Source of the DNA: Uranotaenia lowii
Lineage: Eukaryota; Arthropoda; Insecta; Diptera; Culicidae
DNA length: 64,000 nucleotides
Assembly (NCBI RefSeq): GCF_029784155.1
Contig: NC_073692.1
Coordinates: 273,359,827 to 273,423,826, forward strand
Direction of reading: 5' to 3'
Shown: positions 10,559-21,253 of the stretch, piece after piece
How the letters are laid out: each line of letters starts with the position of its first letter
How positions within the stretch are numbered: the first letter of the stretch is position 1
Notes under the pieces: model-generated
Database searches by the model: none
What the model saw: only the letters and a program-made list of their open reading frames with translations
What the model was told of the DNA's origin: nothing
Position numbers and translations under genes: made by a program

Positions 10559-10676
10559 AAAATGTCTGCTTTTCCTTACGGTTACTGTTTTATACTCTTG
10601 TCCAGGAAGCTGTCTGAAATCTGCCCTGGCGTAGGTTTCGTCGTCCATTACCACGCAATCAAATTTAGTCAACAGT
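10559..10676 (-). pseudogene. DD37E transposase relic, proximal part (minus strand), including right target duplication
   Basis: The minus strand encodes LLTKFDCVVMDDETYARADF followed by RQLPGQEY, directly comparable to the catalytic start at 4552 (LTKFDCVVMDDETNVKADY). The first catalytic aspartate motif is retained. The 78 bp nearest the LINE (10559-10636) are the right copy of its target duplication. Upstream of 10676 the similarity stops. Confidence 0.85.
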
Positions 10677-12400
10677 GTACACCTACAAAATGAGGGATGG
10701 TCAATTTTTTTTTATGAATGATAAGAAATAATACGGCAAATTTAAGTTTACCACTTTGAAAACCGAACACCTTTTAAAATTGCCATTCAGGTGAATTTTG
10801 AATTTGTCTTGTTTTGTCTTGTTCCTTATGGTTTATATGTTTTTTCCATGTTTTATCTTGTTTAATAGGGCTTTACATTGTTTTATTTGTGTGTTTTTTA
10901 ATGCTTGTTCTGGTTTATCCAGTTTTATTTTGATCCATCCATTTTTGCCTTATATCATCTTGTTTCATATTGATTTATATTGTCTAATCTTGTTTGTCTT
11001 CCTTGTCGAGATTTTATCTTGTTGTATCCGATTTTAACAAATTATTTATTTTTGTACTATGTTTTGTTTTGTTTTCTCTTGTATAAACTTGTATTATCCT
11101 TTTTCATTCAGTCTTCATAAATTATAACTAGGTGTCTTTTATATTTTTTTATTTTATAACGACATTTGATTTTATTTCGTTGTACTGTTTCATCCAATTG
11201 GGGTTTTATGTGATTTTCATTAATTTATGCGGAAGCTGCCACCGTAGACTTCAATGGCGATGGACAAAAAAATGGCTTCTACTCATTGGGTCCTTCACTC
11301 AATACTCATTACTCATAATCTAGTTACAAATGTCCAATGAATAACCAATCTCAGACTATTCCTTTGTGAAGAACTTATTTTCTCTCTGTTACTGTGTTAT
11401 TTCCAAAAGAAACAGCATAAAATATACCACCCTGGAAAAAACGTGCAAAAATCCGTGTAAAAAAACCTTAAACCTACTTTACCAAAATTTTGGTATCAAA
11501 AAATCTATCTCAAGTAGGAATTAATCGAAATTTTGTATTTTCGATAACATTTTTCAAATTTCAAAAATATTTATTTGGATCGGTTACTCCTCTGATTTTC
11601 GTTCTTCTACTTTAGTCAGGGTTCTTCAAATTAGTTCATTTATCGCTCAGGACCTTCAGAAACACGTCCAAAGAAACGAAGAAGATCGCATGGTGATGAA
11701 ACTCTCAGTTTGCTGCGTTTCAAATTTAACAGACGATATCAACGAAGCCACCTACCTAGTAGCATCACCAGTTCTGGCTTGTTTGGCACAAACAGTTACG
11801 CGAGATTGATTGATTCGTGTCTCAATTTTGACTCGCACTTTCTCTCACTCTGTCGGCAAAACATCAGCTTATCCGACGAGAGGGTGGGGCAAAAAAACAC
11901 GACTCCCGTTGAGTGATGTGATGCTTTCCCGAGACCCACGCAGCCCCCTCAAAAGTACCTCTGGGAGTGATTCCATCAGGTTTTGGCTGCCAACGGAGAA
12001 CGCCTAGAGGAAAATCGAACACAAGACCCATCAAGTGTGACAAATTGGATTGAGCCACGCAAATATTGATTCGGTTTGAGCGAGCATTATTTATCTCTTG
12101 GTGTGTTTCGATTTGTTATTGCTGCAAGAGTTGAATTTCCCGGCAACTGAGAGGGGGCTCGTTTGAAAAACTTATCACATTACGGAAATCGATACCAGCT
12201 GATGATGAGGGAGGTTAGTCGTTAGTAAGACTTTATGAAAGCGTTTTGTTCTTATTAAAACTTTGAGTAACATTCATTAATTTAAATTTTTTTGACATCC
12301 TGTTAACTAATAAAGCCGCCTTCAAAATGTTCAAAAATACGTATTAATGGTTTGGTTTGACATACTCTAATACTGTTTTAAATAGATTAATTCTGTGAAT
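10677..12400. other. AT-rich interval; 10790-11210 has a degenerate CTTGTTTT motif run
   Basis: From about 10790 to 11210 the plus strand repeats variants of TCTTGTTTTATCTTGTT at irregular spacing, a decayed simple-sequence tract. The rest, including a more GC-rich piece at 11700-12060 with two overlapping 65-codon frames, matches nothing I recognise. No splice-supported exon was identified. Confidence 0.4.
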
Positions 12401-13219
12401 TTTTGTCAAGGTTAAAGATATGCGGAAGCAAGATGTTGACATACAGGAAATGCTTTCCTGAATCAATCTCAATCATACCGTACGAAGAATATTATCACTT
12501 TGTCTCTCTACCAAACCGTAACTTGCCCTTTGAATGTTTCCGACCAGGAAAAAAATTCTCAATTTCGACAAAAGCAATTTTGCCAAAGTAAATATCCAGT
12601 CGTGAAAATGTTGCCCTCAGCCCAACCGTATATTTGCCTAAAAAATTAATGTCACTTCCACATGGCAATCCTAAGCAAATATACGATGCCGTTAATAATT
12701 TGTTGACACTCTCGGAAATGTGTTTCATATCTAGCTCCTCCCACGAAAAATTCCGACACTCCAGAGGCTCTCTAAAGTGCCGCATACAGCATCCGCACGG
12801 CTCGAGATTCGGTCCTCTCAAGCGTTACCCTTTCATAAATAAAATATCACATCTCCGAGGAAAACCGAATAAATGATCCAACAGGCTTTCTATTTTGCAA
12901 ACCATCTCTTCTCGTGTAACACTTCATCAAAAGTGCGGGCGTTTTATCTCTGGCAGCATCCTGTAAAGGGCTAGGAATTCCTATACTATACATTAGATAT
13001 GAAGTGAAACGATAACTTACGTAGCACCCGCTGATGTTTCGCACAATTCGCCAAAATCTTGTGCTGGTTACATAATTTTATTTCAATCCTATTGTTAAAC
13101 TTGCAGACCCGATACAGGAGCGTACTTCTTACAATCCAATCTAACGAAAAGACTTTAATATGAAATTCCAACGATTCTCATAGAGATACACTTGTTTTCA
13201 AACTATATTTAATTTATTA
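12401..13219. other. Unassigned interval with overlapping short open frames
   Basis: A 108-codon minus-strand frame (12821-12495) and an 80-codon plus-strand frame (12634-12876) overlap. Neither has a recognisable domain, and codon use does not favour either. I see no terminal repeats. A weakly conserved host exon is possible but not supported. Confidence 0.3.
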
Positions 13220-13985
13220 TGGGAGAGTGGGGTAACGTGGGTCATGGGGAAACGTAGGCTACTTTTAATATCTCAGATGTGTGTTGAGATAAAACCTCAA
13301 TCCAACTGTCATCGTCGTCGCTTTGCATAAGCATGCTTTTCTAAGTGTTTTTGACTTGAATACGCATCAAATGCTTCTTTTATTAATCAAATTTAAGAAA
13401 AGTTAAAAAAAAATCACTCACATAATTGAACAAACACTCGCTAATTGCATCGATGGGGAACCTTAAATTCATAACAAAAATATGTTCATGTTTTGTCATG
13501 TTCTTTCACGTGAAAAGGAATTTTTGATGAAACATCAATAAGTCACACAAACACCTGGGCCACCTATATTTCCATGTTGTTATTCAAATTCATAACTTTA
13601 AATACGTTTTACTTATCTGTAAAATTTTCTTATGATAAATGAAGAGTTATGAAAAATATTTTGTCCATCCTTTATAAGAAATTTTGCCAAAACGTTCACG
13701 AACCAGGTTTTGAATCTTTTCAATCATACACAACCCTCTTTTTTATTTCATCATCTGAAATTGATTTAAAATAACTAAATGAATTATAAAATGACAGTTT
13801 TGGGTCAACTTGTAAACTTTGCATGTTATTTTGTTAATTTGTATTTAGTGGCCAATGATTCCCCACCATTTTTCAAAATTCAAAAAATATTGCTTTTTTT
13901 AAAACAGTCAGCACTTGGGGAAAATAACTTATTAAAAATTTAAAAAAAAGACTAATGATACCTTAAAAATGCCTAATGATACCTG
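13220..13985 (+). mobile_element. GGGGAGAGTGGGG-family element, copy A (truncated)
   Basis: It begins GGGAGAGTGGGGTAACGTGG and is collinear, in inverse orientation, with 16955-18117: the outer 120 bp, the CATCGTCGTCGCTTTGC segment, the AAACGTTCACGAACC/AACGTTCGCGAGCC segment and the GGGTCAACTTGTAAACTTTG segment all correspond. The right end is lost near 13985, after an ATGATACCT motif. No transposase is present. The family carries recurring GGGGTAAC and GGGGAAACGTGG boxes. Confidence 0.8.
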
Positions 13986-14098
13986 TCATATCAAATTCAG
14001 TTCCGTTGGTTGATTGGTTGCTTTTTCTTTAAAGTAGTTTGAAAATTTTTAAAATAACAACGATAACAATCGTAGAAAATGCTATGTATGCTAAATAA

Positions 14099-14470
14099 CA
14101 AAATTGTATTCGGCGATCCTTCTTCCTACGTACCTACTCACTGGTAGTAGGGTGATAGATCAACTGTTCGGGTTATACAAAGAAATTGTATGAAGCCTTC
14201 CTATATTTCCAATCTTATCCTCCTACTGAAGATATGGTTACATCAAATAATCATGAGATATACCTTCATATTTCTCGTATTGCAATATCATCCCTGCTAA
14301 ATTTTGTTTGATTTTCTTGGTTAGTTCTCGAGTAATTGAGAATCAAAGTAGGCTCAAATAGTCTTTGATGCCAAATTTTGTTTCATTTGCTCGATTAGTT
14401 CTCGATTTTGCAGAATGTATGGAATTCCCCTTTCCCTCTTCATATTTATCTGCCCGCTGAAAGAAAAGAA
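14099..14470 (+). repeat. 150 bp-unit repeat array, second locus, left part
   Basis: The start AAAATTGTATTCGGCGATCC ... TACGTACCTACTCACTGG parallels the beginning of the first array at about 607-655. Two more unit cores (GCCAAATTTTGTTTCATTTG at about 14370) follow. The array breaks at GCTGAAAGAAAAGAAG and resumes at 20608 with GCTGAAAGAAAGAAG, so everything between is inserted sequence. Confidence 0.8.
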
Positions 14471-14765
14471 GTTACTAAAGACTTTCGACGTGAGGCGGTT
14501 CAATGGTCGGCAGTCGAAAAAGAAGCACTTGGAAGGTGGTACGTTAAGCAGTTTTCAACTTTCAGCGACATGGTTAGGAGGACAGCGTATTTGCGTCGGT
14601 ATTTGAAGCTTATTCAGAAACGAACGCGAGCCGAAGGTTTCCTGACTACGGAAGAGCTAAAATAAGCGGAATACATCATCATTCGCCACGCACAGCAAGA
14701 AGACCTCTGCGAAGAACGGAAAGCACTCAAAAAGCAGCAGCCTGTTCTCCGAAGCTCGCCATATG
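14471..14765 (+). pseudogene. BEL/Pao pol, RNaseH-integrase spacer region
   Basis: Translation gives STFSDMVRRTAYLRRYLKLI ... AEGFLTTEELK, a TAA, then AEYIIIRHAQQEDLCEERKA and QQPVLRSSP. This matches the order of BEL/Pao pol just upstream of the integrase zinc-binding region (a run of basic residues, LT(V/T)EEL, AExxIIRxAQ). The single TAA at 14663-14665 replaces a sense codon. The next residues of the protein lie at 18296 onward, beyond the inserted element. Confidence 0.75.
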
Positions 14766-14905
14766 CACGGTGTGTTTCTAGAAGATGTTTAAAAGAAAAA
14801 AAACAGTAACTCTAATTTTTTCAGAAATTGAAAATTTAGCCTTTCCTGAGTCATTTCCAGGCAAAATCAAAATATTTGGTCGGTGAGTCCCCATACGATT
14901 TGTTA
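14766..14905 (+). repeat. Left TIR of the 3530 bp element
   Basis: About 130-140 bp, imperfectly inverted relative to 18150-18295. The best-conserved boxes are the terminal CACGGTGTGTTT, AAGAAAAAAAACAGTAAC and AAATATTTGGTCGGTGAGTC. Confidence 0.8.
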
Positions 14906-16954
14906 ATTTGAAGATTTATAGTCTGTATTTATAAATTTTCAATCTGAAAAATTATTCCAGTGCAATGGAATTGCAATGTTTTCCTTTAAAAATTTATTTT
15001 TTTCGTTTTTATTCAAGTTTTTGTCATTCTGAAACATCAAACAAATTTCAACGCCTAGAAAGATAAGTGATTAGGATTGGAAAACTTATTTTAAATGAAA
15101 ATTTTATTTGAAATATATTATTTGGAATATCCTCGTTATAATTGGTGCTATCCAAATGTAACTCAAATTTATATTCATGTGTGTATATCTTGGAAAACTA
15201 ATTCTGGCTTAATGAAATTTAAAAAAAACACACATAAACAACAACAGTCCAACATCCTTTGATTGGTGTCCAACGAAATATTTAAAAAAACTTGTGATAT
15301 GAATTAATTACACAATATTTGTATGCTCAGATGCATATGAATACGCATAGAGAAAAATTTTTTTTTTCGATGATTCCACTCGATTATGGTATTTTTCATT
15401 TTCTTTTACCTCAGATAAATATTGAAATAAATTTCAGCAGACCAATTTTCAATAGAATTTAAAATATAAAATTAAGTTAAAAGTAAAAGTAATTGCTCTG
15501 AAATCCGTACATCTTCGGCTACATAACATCAATTTCAAATTACTTTTTCTCATATTGAAGGTGAATAAATTTTCTTTCAATCACCTCAACTTCATTGTTT
15601 GATACTGATGGTATTTTTGAACGAATGAATTAAAGATGAAAAACCATTTTTTTCAGGAGAAGTTTCAATTTCATCGACAGGTTCAGACCAGATTTTTGCA
15701 TCTTAATTTTTTGGTGTTTATGGTTTTCTATGGGTAATTAAAACTTATTATTTTTAGGGGTTTTTACTACAACTGGTAGAAAACTGTAGAAATTATGATT
15801 TTTTACTGTTACATTTATGCCTCATTATTGTTCTAATAAATAATAAAAAAAAAACTGCAGTGTTCAGTAGAATAACTAAAATAAGTATGGGAGCAACAAA
15901 ACATGATGAATCTAACGCTTTTCAGACTAGATTACTATCGATCATTTGCAATTAACTTTTGCCAACAATACTGTTGGTTTTTGTAAATTTAAGATCGACG
16001 GATAAGATAGAACTACATTTTTTTTGGAATAAATTCAAATTTATAATAGTTTTAAACTAGATTCATCCATAAAAAAAACCTAAAAACTTTAAAATCAATT
16101 TAAAACAAACAGTTCAAGAGATAATTATAATAATATAGTGGATTGAAATCTGTAGAAGCTAGGATTATTTAACCTTAAAAGAAATGCTTGATCTATGAAT
16201 AGAATTGGAGAATCACAGTGTAGAGGAGAGTTACTAAAATTTTGCTGAAAAATGGAAATAAAACGTTTGATAAAACATTCCAGGTTTATCATGATCATTT
16301 TATCAAACGAAATTAACATGCAAAATTAAGGAAAGATAAAACTGCTGTAGTGACTTGTATTGAGTCTGAAGTGCGAATGGGATTTTAAGACAGGAGAAGT
16401 ATAAAAACTGAATTCCATTAAAAATTGATTTTTAACGGATCGTTAACTTCTGAATATTGATTTTCTTCATTTATTTAAAGCTAATTTCAAATAATAAAAT
16501 TAAAATTAAATTAAGACACACGTTTTATTTCAGATCGCATCACGTTGAGTGTTATCACAAAAAAATTATAGCGATTCCTAGTATTAACTGATTTTCTTAA
16601 TCATTGAAGCATTTTTAATAAAACACCCTCCAGTCTTTCTACAATCAGAATATCAAAAGATATTGAATTGGATTGAATATTGGATTATTCTTGATCATTC
16701 TAATAGTTTCAGATAATTTAACCCTCTCAGACTGCTGACAAAATTGGCCAGCTGATTTTTAAATTTTAAGATTAAAAGATATATTTTTTTCAATTATCTT
16801 CGTTTTAATAGCTCTGAAACTAGTTTGAAATAATTTTAAATATTTTTCAAAGTTTTTGACATGATTGTTGAGCTACCAGTTCAAATTAAAAATATTGAAA
16901 GTAAGAACTAAGAGGATTAGCACCTCTGAAATTAAAACACCTAAAATATATGTA

Positions 16955-18117
16955 GGGGAGAGTGGGTTATCATCGGCCACTTTTTTTCTTTGTTTCATAA
17001 CTTCTTCATTAGAAAAGATAAAATTTAAAAAATAAATGGAAATGTTTCTACATTTTTGAGGTATCATTTGGCATTTTTTGTTATTATTGAAATATATTAA
17101 TTTTCCGAGTTTTGACTGTTTTAAAACAAGTAACTTTTTTTGGATTTTGAAAAACTGTGGGGAAACGTGGACCACCAAATCCAAATTGACTCGATATCGT
17201 GCAAAGTTTATGAGTTGACCCAAAACTGAAATTTCATAATTCATTTAGTTATTTTAAAGCGATTTCAGATGAGGAAAGTAAAAACAGAGTTGTGTATGAT
17301 CGAATAGATCCTAAAACCTGGCTCGCGAACGTTTTGGCAAAATTCCATATAAAGGATTTTTGTTCGTCTCTATCGCATTAGAAAAGGTGGACAAAACATT
17401 TTTCATAATTCTTCATTTGGCATAAGAAAACTTTACAAATAGTAATAACACTGATAAACTGATGTAATTCCCTAAGAAAACGAAAGAATATTTTATCGCC
17501 CAGAAATTTTGGGCGACATCTAGCTCATCATTCCCGAACCATAGGCTCCTGTGTGAGCATTTCCTATTCTACTAGCGCCATCACTATCAACGGTATAATC
17601 ACTAACTATTGAAATGATGGTTGATGAAAAGGGAGCCCAGAGTTACATCAGCTTATCAGTGGTAATAACGTATTTTAAGTTCTGAACGTGTATAAAAACA
17701 CCAAAATATAGGTGGCCTAAGATACCCCACAAAATGTGGCCCACGATTCCCCACAAGCAATTATTTGGAAATTGGTTGCGTTTGTGTGACCTATTTACGT
17801 TTCATTAAAAATTCCTTTTCCACGTGAAAGAACATGACAAAACCTAGATCAAAAGCGTATGAGCATATTTTTGTTGTACTTGAGGTCTCGCACGGAAACA
17901 ATCTTGCGAGTGCTTGTTTAATTATGTAAGTACATTTTTCTAGGCTAGTTTCATAAAAAAAGCATATGATACGTACATCAGTCAACAACATATAGAAAAA
18001 CATGCTTACGCAAAGCGACGACGATGACAGTTGGATTGGGATTTTTATCTTAACACACAGCTGGGATATTTGAAGTGGCCCACGTTTCCCCATGGCCTAC
18101 GTTACCCCACTCTCCCC
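16955..18117 (-). mobile_element. GGGGAGAGTGGGG-family element, copy B, 1163 bp, with both ends
   Basis: Both ends carry GGGGAGAGTGGG in inverted orientation with TA on each side (16953-16954 and 18118-18119). The body is the reverse complement of copy A at 13220-13985 and extends past its truncated end, so copy B shows the full length. A 123-codon minus frame (17244-16873) overlaps one end and extends outside the element; it has no known domain. TA duplication and short TIRs would fit a Tc1/mariner-mobilised MITE, but TA-rich flanks make this weak. It is nested in the 3530 bp element. Confidence 0.75.
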
Positions 18118-18149
18118 TATATTTTTTTTTAATATTTTCAATAGAAAAT

Positions 18150-18295
18150 TAAAAAAAAAAATTGTATGGGGAGTCACCGACCAAATATTTTAATTTTTGA
18201 TGGAAAGTAACCAGGGAAAGCTCTTCTTTCTGCCCATGCAAAAATTAGCGTTACTGTATTTTTTTTCTTTAAGTCCTTCTACAAAACACACCGTG
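18150..18295 (-). repeat. Right TIR of the 3530 bp element
   Basis: The inverted counterpart of 14766-14905. It ends in ACACACCGTG directly before TATG and BEL/Pao coding sequence. Confidence 0.8.
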
Positions 18296-19876
18296 TATGG
18301 TTTTTCAACCCGATGCTCTCAGAAGACAATCTTATCCAAGTTGGTGGTCGACTCAGACATTCTAGCGAAGCAGAGAATACCAAGCATCCGATAGTACTTC
18401 CAGCAAAACACCCGATAACCAGGATGATTATAGAGCACTACCACAAGCGTTTGCTCCACGCCAGCCCACAACTACTACTCGCAACAGTACGGCTCAAGTA
18501 CTGGCCACTTGGAGGTCGGAATATCACCCGGAATGTGGTACATCAGTGTCAGCGTTGTTTCCGAGTAAAACCGAAAGCCATCTAGCAATTCATGGGCGAA
18601 CTTCCAGCAGCCCGAGTCACCATCGCGGCACCCTTTAGTCGCACTGGTGTAGACTACTTTGATCCGGTTTATCTACGTCTTGCTCCCCGCAGACCAGTTT
18701 CTAAGGGTTATGTCGCCCTTTTTGTCTGCATGACTACGAAGGCCGTACACATTGAGCTGGTGTCTGATTTGTCGACGGAAAGGGTTCATTCAAGCGCTAA
18801 GGAGATTCACCGCAAGGCGAGGAAAACGTTTAGACATTTACTCGGATGATGGGACGAATTTTGTAGGCGCCGACAACCAGCTTCGCCGACAACTACTAAC
18901 GAGCAAAGCTCACAAGGAGAAAATGACACGAGAATACGCAGGAGAAGGAATCAAATGGCATTTCAACCCGGCCGGCGCGCAGCTCTTTGGAGGATTATGG
19001 GAGGCGGCGGTACGATCGGCGGAGCACCATTTGATACGCGTCTTGGGGGACAATCCAGTTAACCCTGAAGACTTCACCACATTGTTAGTTCAAGTAGAGG
19101 CCTGCTTGAACTCACGACCAATTACATCGAAGTCAGAAGATCCCAACGACTTGGAACCTCTGACTCCCGGACTCTTCATAATTGGCAAACCAATACAGCA
19201 ACTACCAGATCCAGACATCTCCAATATTCCCATGAACCGACTTAACTACTGTCAGGCAGTTCAAAAACAATTACGAGAATTCTGGAAGAGATGGCGTACG
19301 GAGTACTTGACACAGCTACAGGGACGGGCGAACGTTGGCAACCGCCAATCATAATTACTGAAGGTCAGCTCGTCGTCATGCGTGAAGAAGGTCTACCACC
19401 AACTATACCCCAACTATACCAACCAACTATACCCCGGGGACGACGGGAAAATTTGTATACTTCCATCTGTTGATTCCAAGGAGGAAGATTTGGAAATTAG
19501 TTGGCTCCACACATACGTTGTTCGAGAGTTCTGTTCTTTTATTTCAGGAATCCCCAGAATTTCAGTGTGGGTGAGAATGTTGCGGAACGCAATCGGTGGT
19601 TGCGAGCCACTGGTTTATGACGTCACCAAATTTCCAAACTGCGATCCACAACTGAGGCAAACCAAGAGAGAACCGAAAGATCCCTTGAGAGTGGCTACAG
19701 CATCCCAATTTTCTATTCAACGAGAGCAACACAACATCATCATTGTCATGCCAATCGCTCCCAACAGAGTGCGATCGAGAATGATCATCATCCGAGGGGA
19801 AGGCGAGAAACGATCAACACATGAGGGGGAGGTGGGCTCCACCCAATCAGAAGAGAGTTCTACAACAAGAAGATGA
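18296..19876 (+). pseudogene. BEL/Pao integrase and C-terminal pol, broken
   Basis: Begins with WFFNPMLSEDNLIQVGGRLR, typical of the start of BEL/Pao integrase. An H-H-C-C zinc region follows (HYHKRLLHAS ... CQRCFRVKP). A TAG (18583-18585) interrupts, then the core: VDYFDPVYLRL (first D), a frameshift near 18778, IYSDDGTNFVGA (second D), and GGLWEAAVRSAEHHL (the E), consistent with D,D,E integrases that join cDNA ends to host DNA. Tail sequence EFWKRWRTEYLTQLQGR is typical of the family; frameshifts follow near 19340 and 19440. A last open frame to 19876 has GDDGKICILPS and no known domain. The element is not functional. Confidence 0.88.
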
Positions 19877-20289
19877 TAATAGATTAAGTTAGTCACTTTT
19901 TATTATTACTTTTTGTCATTCTAAATGATTTCGAAAAATGCGCCAAAGAAAGAATTATTGGTAGAACAAAATTTAGCTAGGCTTGAGCAAGATCAGAATT
20001 CTACTGTGCTTGAATGCGAACAGATCGATGACAACTTTTTATTACTAATTATCTGTAATGTTAGAGGATAGTTCAATATACTTTTAAGTTGATAGCTTTT
20101 AAATAAAATGAGTTGCTATTGTTATTGCCATGTTCGATCGAGAAAACTTACGCGAAATCGCCGTTAAATCGAACGACCAAGGAGGTCAATTGGGTACCCT
20201 ATCCAGCCAACAGTCCACTGGATACGCGAAGGACCGAGGACCAGCTTAGCTTTTGGCCTAGAGGGAACATTTTGGCCACGGAGGAACAG

Positions 20290-20607
20290 CCGGTGTCATC
20301 AAGAGGCGCTAGAAATCGAGATTCGGGAACGCAAGTGGAGATGGATTGAGCACACGCTGCGCGGGAATAAGAACGAGATTTGCAGAGAGGCGCTTGAATG
20401 GAATCCAAAGAGACACGAAGGAGAGGCAGGCCCTGAATTTCGTGGCGGCGAAGCCTAGCCGCCGAAATACGAACTATCGACGAGAATCTTGACTGGGACC
20501 AAGTGAAGACGCTGGCTCCGGATCGTCAGCAGTGGGGGTCTTTTACCCCTTTTACCATGGCTCTATGAACCGGAGGATCGGCGCGGGAACATTAAGTAAG
20601 TAAGTAA
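20290..20607 (+). pseudogene. RTE LINE 3' tail (C-terminal ORF end plus (TAAG)n)
   Basis: The plus strand reads [20 protein letters not shown] ... [12 protein letters not shown] with later frameshifts. It corresponds almost word for word to the last 100 residues of the RTE element at 58607-59038. It ends GGAGGATCGGCGCGGGAACA followed by TTAAGTAAGTAAGTAAG, the same 3' end as that element, and is immediately followed by GCTGAAAGAAAGAAG, the right target duplication. Only about 300 bp of RTE are present, joined on its 5' side to BEL-derived sequence. Confidence 0.85.
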
Positions 20608-21253
20608 GCTGAAAGAAAGAAGGGGCCTAAATTCACCTTAGAAACATTTTTCGTGTTCATGCCAAATATGGTTCGATCAGCTCTACAGTTATGCTGAAAA
20701 TTATAAGGGAAATCCTCCCCCCCTCTCCTTTTTATTTAACCAACTGAAAGATACCGTGTAGCAAATATTATTAATATTATTATTAATAAGCAAAATAATA
20801 ATTATTAATAAGCAAAAGCATTTCTCTCACCTAAATACCTTGCCATGCCTAATTTGTTTCTATTTGCTGGAATAGCTTCGAGTTATGCATTCGAAACTGT
20901 ATGGAAGTCCCCCTTCCCTTTCATTGCTCCCCGTTGGAAGAAGGAGGTATCACAAATATACATAGAAACATTTCTCATATTAAAATATCAAATTTAGTTC
21001 CATTTACTTGATTAGTTTTCGAGTTATTGAAATGATTTTAAAAGAGCTTCCCTCCCTCTGATCAGTTCTCGAGTTATGAAGACTTGTTACTTTTGTTTGG
21101 GAGACCCCCTCCTTCCTTCCAGTTAGGAGAAGGGGTTCCAAAATTTTATAAGAACTTTCCCTGGCCTTAGAATCCGTCACCTGCCAAGTTTCACGTAAAT
21201 CGGTTCAGAAGTTTTTGAGTCTATTTGGAACAGACAGACAGATAGACAGAAAT
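20608..21253 (+). repeat. 150 bp-unit repeat array, second locus, right part
   Basis: Continues the array broken at 14470, with unit cores near 20660, 20845 and 20995. It ends in the same 3' segment as the first locus (TCACGTAAATCGGTTCAGAA, GAGTCTATTTGGAACAGACA) with a short, decayed (GACA)n. Confidence 0.85.

Larger units (their letters stand above)
14766..18295. mobile_element. 3530 bp DNA element with long imperfect TIRs starting CACGGTGTG and TATG duplication
   Basis: The left end reads CACGGTGTGTTTCTAGAAGA and the right end, inward, CACGGTGTGTTTTGTAGAAG. Similarity continues through CAGTAACTCTAATTTTT and ATATTTGGTCGGTGAGTCCC, giving TIRs of about 130 bp. TATG flanks both sides (14762-14765 and 18296-18299), and excision restores a continuous BEL/Pao frame. 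No transposase frame is visible in the AT-rich interior, apart from a nested GGGGAGAGTGGGG element. The terminal CACGGTG resembles the CACWRTG heptamer of Transib ends and RAG signals. Transib normally makes 5 bp duplications and Chapaev-type elements 4 bp, so the superfamily is open. Confidence 0.8.
14471..20290 (+). mobile_element. BEL/Pao LTR-retrotransposon pol fragment, split by a DNA element
   Basis: Two plus-strand pieces (14471-14765 and 18296-about 19880) are consecutive parts of one BEL/Pao polyprotein: the region after RNase H and the integrase. They join at CGCCATATGG when the 3530 bp element between them is removed. The 5' part of the element (gag, protease, RT) is absent, and no LTR pair was found. 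From 19880 to about 20290 the sequence is noncoding and may be 3' untranslated or LTR sequence. The fragment ends against an RTE tail. Confidence 0.8.

Noticed and set aside
12495..12876. Overlapping 108- and 80-codon frames as a host exon
   Set aside because: No recognisable family, no supporting splice sites, and equal openness on both strands.
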